NCBI GenBank assembly: GCA_964522095.1
Contig: CAZFSO010000042.1
Coordinates: 1-18,840 of the forward strand
DNA length: 18,840 nt
Direction of reading: 5' to 3'
Source of the DNA: UBA6054 sp964522095
Lineage (GTDB): Bacteria; Planctomycetota; Phycisphaerae; Phycisphaerales; UBA1924
The notes under the pieces were generated by a model. It was not told the DNA's origin and did not search any database. It saw only the letters and a program-made list of their open reading frames with translations. A program made the position numbers and the translations under genes. Shown here in pieces: positions 6,138 to 12,441 of the stretch; position 1 is the first letter of the stretch, and every line of letters starts with the position of its first letter.

Positions 6138-8117
6138 TCATTCCCCCCCGGCGGGAGCGCCGCGACGCCCGCGCCGCGGCTCGGGGGCGGCGGCCCGGGG
6201 CAGCAGGGCGGGCGCGTCGGCGAGGTTGTAGGCGGTGATGGCCGAGTTGGCGGCCGACTGGACGAGGTACTCCTCGATCGCCTGATCGAGCCGGTCCTTC
6301 TGGGTGTGCCAGCCCCACGAGTAGTTGGCCCGGCCGGTCTCGTCCCAGAAGAACCCGGGGATGCCGATGGCGTTGAAGGCGGCGTGGTCGGACCCGCCGT
6401 GGGTCTCGATGCGCTCGCCGGTGGGGCGGATGTTGACGACGAGGTCCTCGCCGTCGGTCTCGGAGTGGAACTGGCCGTTGGTCCAACTGGTCGCGGCGGC
6501 GAGGAACTCGACCATGTCGTCGGCGGCGGGCAGTCCGCCCTGGTAGTTCGTGCCGCCGTCGTCAACGAAGACCGCGGAGATCTTCGCGCGTTCCTGCTCG
6601 CTGAGGGACCGGACGTAGGCGCGGGCGCCCAGCAGGCCCTGCTCCTCGCCGGACCAGAGGGCGAAGCGGATGGTGCGCTTGGGCCGGGCGCCGGCCGCCA
6701 TCAGCAGGCGGGCGGTCTCCATGGTCACGGCGGTGCCGGTGCCGTTGTCGATGGTGCCCTGCGAGCCCGGGCCGTCCCAGGAGTCCTGGTGGGCGGAGAT
6801 GATGACGACCTCGTCGGGGAACTCGCTGCCCGGGATCTCGGCGATCACGTTGTAGACGGGGACCGGCCCTTGCACGAGCGTGTGGGGCAGGTCGAACTCG
6901 ATCGCGACCGGCACGCCCGCGGCGAGGCGGGCGGCGATGAAGTCGTGGTCGGACTCGCGGACGTTGACCTCGAGGTCGACCGGGTAGTCGTCGATGACGC
7001 GTTCGCGCCAGCCGTTGGGGCTGGTGGTCCAGACGCGCTCGTCCTTGGAACTGGAGACGAAGCCGGCGGGGTTCTCGGCGAGCACGCGGGCGAGGACGGG
7101 GTCCTCGAAGTCCGGCCGGCCGGTGCCGTCGGGATCCGCGGCGCGGGTCATTTCGATGGCGTAGACGTTGCCGCTGGCGGCGGTGGAGGTGCCCGTGGCC
7201 CGGTCGTCCTCGAAGTTCAGTTCGATCTCGGAGACGCCCATGGCGTGGCTGAAGCGGAAGCGGAGGTTGGGCCCCTCCATGCGGGCGTCCTGGATCGGCC
7301 CGGTGTGGAAGTTGGGGATCGACATGACGCCCTGGGGCGACTCGCCGGTGGTGTTCAGCGTCAGTTCGACGGGCACGGCGGAGCCGCTGTAGTCCATCTG
7401 GCCCGACCAGGACTCGCCCGCGGCCTGCGCGTCGGCCGCGTCGTCGCCTTCGGCGGGCACGCCGAGCAGTTGGTCGCGCAGGCGGTCGCGGAGTTCGTGG
7501 TGCTCGCGCATGAGGAAGCCGACGGAGCGGATGCCGCGCCGGCCGGAGTAGTCCGGCTGGAGCAGGACCCACGCGCCGTTGTACGAGCCGGCGTTGGCCT
7601 CGTACTCCTCGACGGTCCGCGGCATGGTGACGGCGGGTCCCCGGACGGGGCCGTCGGTGCCGCGGGTCCAGGAGAGCGTGGTGAACTCGAGGTCGCGGAG
7701 TTTGGCGTCGGCGTCGTCTGCGAGGTAGACGGCGCCGGTGCTGGGGCCGCGGTCGAAGCGGGTCTCGATGGTCCCCCATTGCTGCAGTTGGACGTTGGAG
7801 AGGCCCCACGATTCGAACATGGACTTGGACCAGCGCTGGGCGGCTTCGGAGGCCGCTGAGCCGGTCAGGCGGGGGCCGTGGGTCTCGCACATCTCGGTGA
7901 GCATGGCCATGACCTGCGAGTTGGTCCTGCTCTCGTCGAGGATGGCCCGGATGACCGCGGGGTCGCCCATCTCGACGTCGGGGGCGGGGACGCGCTCGCC
8001 GTTGATGACGGCGAAACGGGTCGCCGCGGCGCCACGCTGGGCGTGCTGGGTCGAGCCGCACGCGCTCAGGAGGACGGCGGCTGTTGCAACGAGACCGGTC
8101 GAACGGATGCGACCCAT
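6138..8117 (-). CDS. M28-family zinc metallopeptidase, lipoprotein
   Basis: 659 residues with a lipoprotein signal peptide (lipobox LSAC, lipidated Cys20), so it is exported and membrane-anchored. The catalytic domain (about 415-630) has the co-catalytic zinc ligands of M28 aminopeptidases and carboxypeptidases: H443 and D445 in SAHQDSW, bridging D457 in IDNGTG, E491-E492 in WSGEEQG, D519 in VFVDDGG and H604 in WGWHTQKD. Residues 120-215 resemble the protease-associated region. Between them, about 235-326, sits a beta-rich insert starting SWSGQMDYSG with SIPNFHTGPI and DRATGT, like the small barrel domain often found before alpha/beta hydrolases. ATG 8117 has GGAGG 7 bases upstream. The Arg/Ala/Pro-rich C-terminal tail looks disordered. 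The likely role is extracytoplasmic peptide breakdown; the substrate is unknown. Confidence 0.9.
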   Translation of the reverse strand: MGRIRSTGLVATAAVLLSACGSTQHAQRGAAATRFAVINGERVPAPDVEMGDPAVIRAILDESRTNSQVMAMLTEMCETHGPRLTGSAASEAAQRWSKSMFESWGLSNVQLQQWGTIETRFDRGPSTGAVYLADDADAKLRDLEFTTLSWTRGTDGPVRGPAVTMPRTVEEYEANAGSYNGAWVLLQPDYSGRRGIRSVGFLMREHHELRDRLRDQLLGVPAEGDDAADAQAAGESWSGQMDYSGSAVPVELTLNTTGESPQGVMSIPNFHTGPIQDARMEGPNLRFRFSHAMGVSEIELNFEDDRATGTSTAASGNVYAIEMTRAADPDGTGRPDFEDPVLARVLAENPAGFVSSSKDERVWTTSPNGWRERVIDDYPVDLEVNVRESDHDFIAARLAAGVPVAIEFDLPHTLVQGPVPVYNVIAEIPGSEFPDEVVIISAHQDSWDGPGSQGTIDNGTGTAVTMETARLLMAAGARPKRTIRFALWSGEEQGLLGARAYVRSLSEQERAKISAVFVDDGGTNYQGGLPAADDMVEFLAAATSWTNGQFHSETDGEDLVVNIRPTGERIETHGGSDHAAFNAIGIPGFFWDETGRANYSWGWHTQKDRLDQAIEEYLVQSAANSAITAYNLADAPALLPRAAAPEPRRGRRGAPAGGE

Positions 8118-8214
8118 GTGTGGACCTCCGGCTGTGGCCGAGCGGGTGAGAGGTGTCCGACCGGAGCGCGGCCGGGCAGGCTGAACCGGCGTGAGACGGG
8201 CCGGTTGCGGGCGG

Positions 8215-8223
8215 AGTGTACCA
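8215..8223 (-). promoter_or_regulatory. Candidate extended -10 promoter of the M28 peptidase gene
   Basis: The minus strand reads TGG-TACACT, an extended -10 arrangement (TGn followed by a -10 box). It lies 98 bases before the peptidase ATG and 31 bases past the stop of the upstream minus-strand gene. No clear -35 box is present, which extended -10 promoters can do without. The hexamer is identical to the one proposed for ruvB. This would give the peptidase its own promoter and a leader of about 90 nt. Confidence 0.4.
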
Positions 8224-8253
8224 CGGGGTGTCGGACGCGTGGGGAGCGCGTGC

Positions 8254-9696
8254 TCACTCCAGCGGCAGGTTCTTGCGCTGCCACAGGTTGACGAGCCGGT
8301 CGAGTTCGATCGGCTCCCAGATGCGGCCGTTGTGCAGTTCGGAACGCAGGAGTTCGCCCCGGGCGTTGAACACGTGGCTGACCGCGGGGCTGTTGTCGTC
8401 GGGGCGCGACCGGACGATCCACAGGCCGGGCTTGTCGGCGGGCTGCTCGACCCGGTCCCATCGCAGCGAGACGGTGTTGGTCGCCGTGTTGAAGGCGTAG
8501 CCGGCGAACTCGCCCGGCTTGGCGTTGCGCGCGAGCAGCGGCGCGAGCAGGTGCGTGATGGCCTGCGAGACGTACCCCTCGCCCTGGAGCACGGGGCGGG
8601 TGACGGTGGGGGGCATCTTGCTCTGCTCGAGTTGGACGGTCATGCTGGCGCCCGAGCGGGCGCCGGTGATGCTCGACTCGCTGGTGGTCGTGCCCTGGCG
8701 GAGGGCCATCTTGACGGTCCAGGACTCCTCGCGGAAGTCCTCCGAGACGAAGTAGACGGCCCGGGTGTCCACGCGGAGTTGGGGCTCGATCGCCATGGCG
8801 TCGAGTTGCACGATCAGGCCGGGCAGCCGGTCGGAGGGTCGCCACGAGCGCTCGGGCTTGCCGGACACCTCGCCCCGCACGCCCGTGCGGACCCGGAGGC
8901 GCCGGTAGCCGTGCTCGGTGGCGTCCATGTCGTCGCCGGAGCGGGCCGGTGTGTAGAGGCGCTCCCATCGTTCGGCGTGGCGCTCGGCGAGTTGGCGCAG
9001 GTCGTCGGGGGTGAGGGGCGCGAGCACGGCGCGGAGGTTGTTGACGGCCTCGGCGCGTCGGGCGGCCAGGGCGTCACGGTCGGAGATCTCCATCGTGCCG
9101 ACCACGGTCTCGTAGACGCGCCGGGACTGCTCGAAGCGGCGGGACTCGGTCATCAGGTCGAAGACCACGAACCGGCCCGGCTCGGTGCGGAACACGCTGA
9201 CCCCCCGGACCATCTCGGGCGACTCGTCCGTGCCGGGGAAGCGCATGTAGAACCGCTCGCCCGACAGGCCGGACAGCCGGACCACCGTGCGGTCGATCAG
9301 CCCGGCCCGGGAGTGGAACTCGCCGGTCCGGCCGTCCTGGACGCCGCGGGAGCGTTTGAGTTGCTCGACCATCGAGTCGACGACCTCGGCCACGGTCAGT
9401 TCGGTGTTCGTGGAGCGCTGCCCCTTGATGACGAGCACGCCGAGGTCGTCGGGCAACTCGACGCCCATGGTCGCGTTGGCGCCGAAACTGGTGGTCTCGG
9501 CGGTGGCGCCTTCCGGGAGGAAGCAGGACAGGTCGAGCGAGTCGATGCGGGTGGGGGCGGACTGCAGCCGCACGCCGGCCGGCTCGGCCCGGGCGGGAGC
9601 GGCCTTGTCGGGCTGGCGGGCGGCGGCGGCCGCCGGGAAGATCGCGAGCGCGAAGGCGACGGGGAGCAGGGAAAGGGGGCGGGTGGGGCGGTGCAT
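8254..9696 (-). CDS. Secreted protein of unknown function
   Basis: 480 residues with a classical signal peptide: basic N-terminus, hydrophobic core LLPVAFALAIFPAAAAA, likely cleaved before Arg27. There is no lipobox, no further membrane helix and only one cysteine (in LSCFLP), so the mature protein is probably periplasmic. No family was recognised with confidence. Residues 50-205 alternate strands and helices and end in YETVVGTMEI, loosely recalling the DcrB/PsbP-type sandwich seen in many bacterial exported proteins; this is a weak impression. Residues 225-265 are helical, and the remainder is beta-rich with repeated short strands. ATG 9696 is preceded by AGGA. It runs divergently from rpsJ and in the same direction as the peptidase lipoprotein downstream, with a 136-bp gap that seems to hold a separate promoter. 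Confidence 0.8.
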   Translation of the reverse strand: MHRPTRPLSLLPVAFALAIFPAAAAARQPDKAAPARAEPAGVRLQSAPTRIDSLDLSCFLPEGATAETTSFGANATMGVELPDDLGVLVIKGQRSTNTELTVAEVVDSMVEQLKRSRGVQDGRTGEFHSRAGLIDRTVVRLSGLSGERFYMRFPGTDESPEMVRGVSVFRTEPGRFVVFDLMTESRRFEQSRRVYETVVGTMEISDRDALAARRAEAVNNLRAVLAPLTPDDLRQLAERHAERWERLYTPARSGDDMDATEHGYRRLRVRTGVRGEVSGKPERSWRPSDRLPGLIVQLDAMAIEPQLRVDTRAVYFVSEDFREESWTVKMALRQGTTTSESSITGARSGASMTVQLEQSKMPPTVTRPVLQGEGYVSQAITHLLAPLLARNAKPGEFAGYAFNTATNTVSLRWDRVEQPADKPGLWIVRSRPDDNSPAVSHVFNARGELLRSELHNGRIWEPIELDRLVNLWQRKNLPLE

Positions 9697-9841
9697 GCTT
9701 GGGTTCCTGGGTCGCTGTGGTCGCCTCGGGAGGCTCGGGAGTGCGTGTTCTTAGGATTCGGCGCGTCGGGGGGTTGGGGTGGAGGATTCCGGGCGATTCG
9801 CGGGCGATGTCCAAAAACAGGCGGCGGCCGGCCGGGGCGGA

Positions 9842-9869
9842 TTGACTCACGGGGACGGGGGTCTACGCT
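9842..9869 (+). promoter_or_regulatory. Candidate sigma-70 promoter of rpsJ
   Basis: TTGACT (9842-9847) and TACGCT (9864-9869) are separated by 16 bases. The -35 box matches consensus at five of six positions, the -10 box at three, including the key T and A at its start and the final T. Transcription would begin near 9876, giving a leader of about 146 nt before rpsJ. It is the best promoter-like site in the 325-bp divergent region 9697-10021. Confidence 0.4.
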
Positions 9870-9875
9870 TCTTGG

Positions 9876-10021
9876 CTCCACCGGGGTCGCCAGACTTCGG
9901 GGGGTGCTGATTCGCCGCGTCGTGCGGCGTTCCCTGAGGTAGAAAGCCGGCGGCCTGGTCCGTGGGGACGGACGGGGTGGTCGGCCCGACTCGCGGCTGG
10001 GCCGCATGAGGACGGACTTCG
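9876..10021 (+). promoter_or_regulatory. Structured leader of rpsJ
   Basis: Three perfect hairpins lie in the proposed 5' untranslated region: CGCCGC/GCGGCG (9913-9929), GTCCGT-GGGG-ACGGAC (9958-9973) and CGGCCC/GGGCCG (9982-10004). ACGGAC recurs at 10012-10017, overlapping the end of the rpsJ ribosome binding site GAGGA (10008-10012). The strand GTCCGT at 9958 could therefore pair either locally or with the ribosome binding site region. This is a pattern seen by eye; no folding was computed and the start of the transcript is inferred. Confidence 0.35.
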
Positions 10022-10330
10022 ATGAACGGCGGCAGGATTCGCATTCGGATGGAGGCCTACGACCACATCGCGCTCGACGCTTCGGCGCGGGAGATCGTGG
10101 ACCACGCCAAGCGCACCAACGCCAAGGTGAAGGGTCCGGTTCCGCTGCCGACCCGCATCGAGCGATACACCGTGCTGCGCGGGCCGTTCGTCGACAAGAA
10201 ATCGCGTGAGCAGTTCGAGATCCGCACGCACAAGCGGATCATCGACATCCACGAGCCCAACGCCCGGACCGTCGAGGCCCTCAACCGGCTGGTCGTCCCC
10301 GCGGGCGTGTTCGTGAAGATCAAGGCCTGA
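10022..10330 (+). CDS. rpsJ: 30S ribosomal protein S10
   Basis: S10 is a small-subunit head protein and also serves as NusE in antitermination complexes. The 102-residue product is full length. The diagnostic stretches are RIRIRMEAYDH (5-15), AKRTNAKVKGPVPLPTR and EQFEIRTHKRIIDI. ATG 10022 has GAGGA nine bases upstream. It opens the ribosomal cluster, but is followed six bases after its stop by a strong intrinsic terminator, so it may be transcribed largely on its own. tuf, which often precedes rpsJ, is absent here; the neighbouring gene upstream is divergent and unrelated. Confidence 0.97.
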   Translation: MNGGRIRIRMEAYDHIALDASAREIVDHAKRTNAKVKGPVPLPTRIERYTVLRGPFVDKKSREQFEIRTHKRIIDIHEPNARTVEALNRLVVPAGVFVKIKA

Positions 10331-10336
10331 TATTCG

Positions 10337-10368
10337 AGCCCCCGCCGCCGACGCGACGGGGGCTTTTT
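10337..10368 (+). terminator. Intrinsic terminator between rpsJ and rplC
   Basis: AGCCCCCG (10337-10344) pairs perfectly with CGGGGGCT (10357-10364) across a 12-base spacer, followed directly by a run of five T. It starts six bases after the rpsJ stop. It is oriented to end plus-strand transcription, since the other strand lacks a T-run after the stem. Its position inside an S10 operon is unusual; it could be a true end, or a partial terminator that sets the ratio of S10 to the rest. Confidence 0.8.
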
Positions 10369-10452
10369 ACGCAAATCTTCCTCTGCCGTTCGCTCCAGGG
10401 CGATCGGGCACGAAGCGGAGCCCGGCCGATCCGGGGCTGAAAGGTTCTCGAC

Positions 10453-11142
10453 ATGACCCTGCCCTCCGCCAGCGCCCACCTGCTGGGCCAGAAAATCGGG
10501 ATGACCCGCGTCTTCGACGAGTCCGGCGCGTCGGTCCCCGTGACGGTCATCCAGGTCACGCCCAACGTCGTCACGCAGATCCGCACCCCCGAGGTGGACG
10601 GCTACGCCGGCGTGCAGATCGGCGGCGGGGACATCAAGGCCCGCAACTCGACCATGCCCCTGATCGGGCACGACGCCAAGGCCGGCTCGGCCCCCCTGCG
10701 GCACCACAAGGAGTTCCGCGTCTCGGAGGAGGCCCTGGCCGGCTTCGAACTCGGGCAGCGGATCACGCTGGCGGACCTGGACGGCGTCAGGTTTGTCGAC
10801 GTCATCGGCACCAGCAAGGGCAAGGGCTTCCAGGGCACCATGAAGCGGCACAACTTCAAGGGCCAGCAGGCCAGCCACGGCGTCGAGCGCAAGCACCGCT
10901 CGCCCGGCTCGATCGGCGGCCACGCCACCAACCGCGGCCACTCCGGCAAGCTCAAGAAGGGCAAGCGGATGGCCGGCCAGATGGGCAACGAGCGCGTGAC
11001 CGTCCGCAGCCTGGACGTGGTGCGGATCGACAGCGAGAACAACCTTCTGCTGGTCAAGGGGCCGGTCCCCGGGCACAACAAGGGTTGGGTTGAGGTGCGG
11101 CCGTCCGTCCGGCTGTACAAGAGCAAGGCCAAGCAGGCCTGA
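10453..11142 (+). CDS. rplC: 50S ribosomal protein L3
   Basis: L3 nucleates large-subunit assembly and reaches to the peptidyl transferase centre. The 229-residue product (E. coli has 209) begins GQKIGMTRVF (12-21) and has the signatures GTSKGKGFQG (119-128), RKHRSPGSIG (146-155) and RMAGQMGNERVTV. The loop after SPGSIG, residues 156-170, reads GHATNRGHSGKLKKG. It is about four residues longer than in E. coli and lacks the Gln that PrmB methylates there. ATG 10453 follows GAAAGG (10439-10444). It is separated from rpsJ by a terminator and an 84-nt spacer with no clear promoter, and from rplD by a 294-nt structured gap. Confidence 0.96.
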   Translation: MTLPSASAHLLGQKIGMTRVFDESGASVPVTVIQVTPNVVTQIRTPEVDGYAGVQIGGGDIKARNSTMPLIGHDAKAGSAPLRHHKEFRVSEEALAGFELGQRITLADLDGVRFVDVIGTSKGKGFQGTMKRHNFKGQQASHGVERKHRSPGSIGGHATNRGHSGKLKKGKRMAGQMGNERVTVRSLDVVRIDSENNLLLVKGPVPGHNKGWVEVRPSVRLYKSKAKQA

Positions 11143-11436
11143 TCCCGGCGAAGTTCGGGATTTGGTGAGCGGCCTGGATTGATTTCCGTCAGGGACGAGT
11201 CAATGATCTCGACCCTGCACGGCCCGGAAGGTCTGGTTTCAAGAAACCACCGGGCGGCGACAAGTGAAGCGTGGTCCGCTCCGACCTGGGCGGGCCGCAT
11301 GCCGAGTCGACCCCGCGTTGTCGGCGCTCCCGTTCGGGGGTGCGAAAGCGACAGCCGAGAACCGGGTGAGGCAGAGCGACTCCGCCGGGCACGGTGCCCG
11401 GGGAGATCGGTAAGGCGTCGGGCGAGGTAAAGACTC
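11143..11436 (+). promoter_or_regulatory. Structured RNA leader before rplD
   Basis: 294 bases between the rplC stop and the rplD ATG, far longer than any other gap in the cluster. By eye it folds into a series of stem-loops: 11142-11161 (6 bp); 11186-11222 (CCGT, CAGGG, CGAG with a single A-A mismatch and one bulged C, about 13 bp); 11222-11255 (GCCCGG, six-base bulge AAGGTC, TGGTTTC with GAAACCA, CCGGGC, 13 bp); 11269-11302 (11 bp, two-base bulge); 11319-11353 (TGTCG plus GCGCTCCC-GTTC-GGGGGTGC, bulge GAAAG); 11370-11386 and 11387-11399. Open frames inside it have no recognisable product. The layout, hairpins with asymmetric bulges ahead of the L4 gene, resembles ribosomal-protein autoregulatory leaders. 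The ligand is unknown; L4 is the natural guess. Confidence 0.6.
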
Positions 11437-12132
11437 ATGGAAGTCCCCGTCTACGACATCCAGGGCAATCAGGCCGGCACCATGTCGGTCGACGAGGTTG
11501 CGCTGGGTGAGACCGTGAATGCGGATCTGCTCAAGCAGGCGTTCGTGATGTACCACGCGAACCTGCGTCAGGGCTCGGCCCGGACCCGGAGCCGCTCTGA
11601 GATCGCGTTCACCCGCAAGAAGATGTACAAGCAGAAAGGCACCGGCAACGCCCGTCACGGCGACAAGAAGGTGCCCAGCATGCGCAAGGGCGGTCACTGG
11701 AAGGCGAAGAAGCGCGTCCGGGAAGACTACCACAAGGACATGCCCAAGAAGATGCGCCGCAAGGCGAACCGCAACGCGTTCCTGGCCAAGCTGCTTGACC
11801 AGGAGGTGCGGGTCGTCAACGGGCTGAACTTCGACGAGCCGCGGACCCGCGCCTTCAGCGACATGCTGGCGGCCCTGGGCGTGACGCAGTCGGCCCTGGT
11901 GGCGCTGTCCGGCGACCCCGAGAAGAGCCGCAACGCCCGCCTGAGCGCCCGCAACATCGACAGCGTCGAGCTGTGCCGCGCGGACCAGTTGACGGCGTTC
12001 AACATGCTCAACAACCGCTACCTGGTGATCGACCGTGCCGATCTGGAGGCGTGGCTGAGCGGCCCGACCTCGCAGACCGGCAAGGAGGCCAAGGTCGCTC
12101 CGATGGGCCGCGTTGCCGAGGAGGCGAAGTGA
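11437..12132 (+). CDS. rplD: 50S ribosomal protein L4
   Basis: L4 binds 23S rRNA and sends a loop into the exit-tunnel constriction; in E. coli it also represses the S10 operon. 231 residues, against 201 in E. coli, with a C-terminal extension after LEAWLSG. The family core is visible in QKGTGNARHG (66-75) and MPKKMRRKANRNAF. The tunnel loop (about 55-100) departs from the usual form: GxGKKPWRQKGTGRAR becomes FTRKKMYKQKGTGNAR and the following WRSGG-type segment becomes MRKGGHWKAKKRVREDY, more basic and without the FxPxPR-type motif. ATG 11437 follows the structured leader; no strong ribosome binding site is seen (GAGGTAAAG at 11424-11432 is the best). The stop overlaps the rplW start by GTGA. 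Confidence 0.95.
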   Translation: MEVPVYDIQGNQAGTMSVDEVALGETVNADLLKQAFVMYHANLRQGSARTRSRSEIAFTRKKMYKQKGTGNARHGDKKVPSMRKGGHWKAKKRVREDYHKDMPKKMRRKANRNAFLAKLLDQEVRVVNGLNFDEPRTRAFSDMLAALGVTQSALVALSGDPEKSRNARLSARNIDSVELCRADQLTAFNMLNNRYLVIDRADLEAWLSGPTSQTGKEAKVAPMGRVAEEAK

Positions 12133-12413
12133 AGCACGAACCGCACTACATCCTCCGGCGGCCGCTGCTGACGGAGAAGAGCACCCGCGCGATGGAGGAC
12201 GCGAACGTGTACGCGTTCGAGGTCGACCGCCGCGCGTCGAAGACGGACATCAAGGACGCCGTGGAGCAGCTCTTCGGCGTCAAGGTCGTGAAGGTCAACA
12301 CCCAGACCCGCAAGGGCGGGTCGCGTCGCTACCGCTACGGCACGATCGAGGCCGGCGCGTGGAAGCGTGCGACCGTCCGAGTGGCCGAGGGCCAGTCGAT
12401 CGAACTGTTCTGA
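12129..12413 (+). CDS. rplW: 50S ribosomal protein L23
   Basis: L23 sits at the tunnel exit and docks trigger factor and the signal recognition particle. The 94-residue product begins at GTG 12129, overlapping the rplD stop by four bases, so it is translationally coupled. Signatures are ILRRPLLTEKST (8-19), YAFEVDRRASKTDIKDAVEQ and LFGVKVVKVNT. The length is normal. The C-terminal part RKGGSRRYRYGTIEAGAWKR replaces the common KR-rich form and ends in a short SIELF. Confidence 0.95.
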   Translation: MKHEPHYILRRPLLTEKSTRAMEDANVYAFEVDRRASKTDIKDAVEQLFGVKVVKVNTQTRKGGSRRYRYGTIEAGAWKRATVRVAEGQSIELF

Positions 12414-12441
12414 GAACGTCCGGAAGGAAGGAACGCCAGAC

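Noticed and set aside
5712..7859. Very long plus-strand open frame antisense to ruvB and the peptidase gene
   Set aside because: Its Gly/Val/Asp-rich translation has no domain, while the opposite strand encodes two clear proteins; it is a by-product of GC-rich codon use.
11142..11161. Terminator directly after rplC
   Set aside because: The hairpin is only six pairs and followed by TTTGG, too weak a T-run for a confident intrinsic terminator; treated as part of the leader structure.
11179..11430. 83-codon open frame inside the rplD leader
   Set aside because: No ribosome binding site or recognisable domain, and the stretch is better explained by stem-loops.
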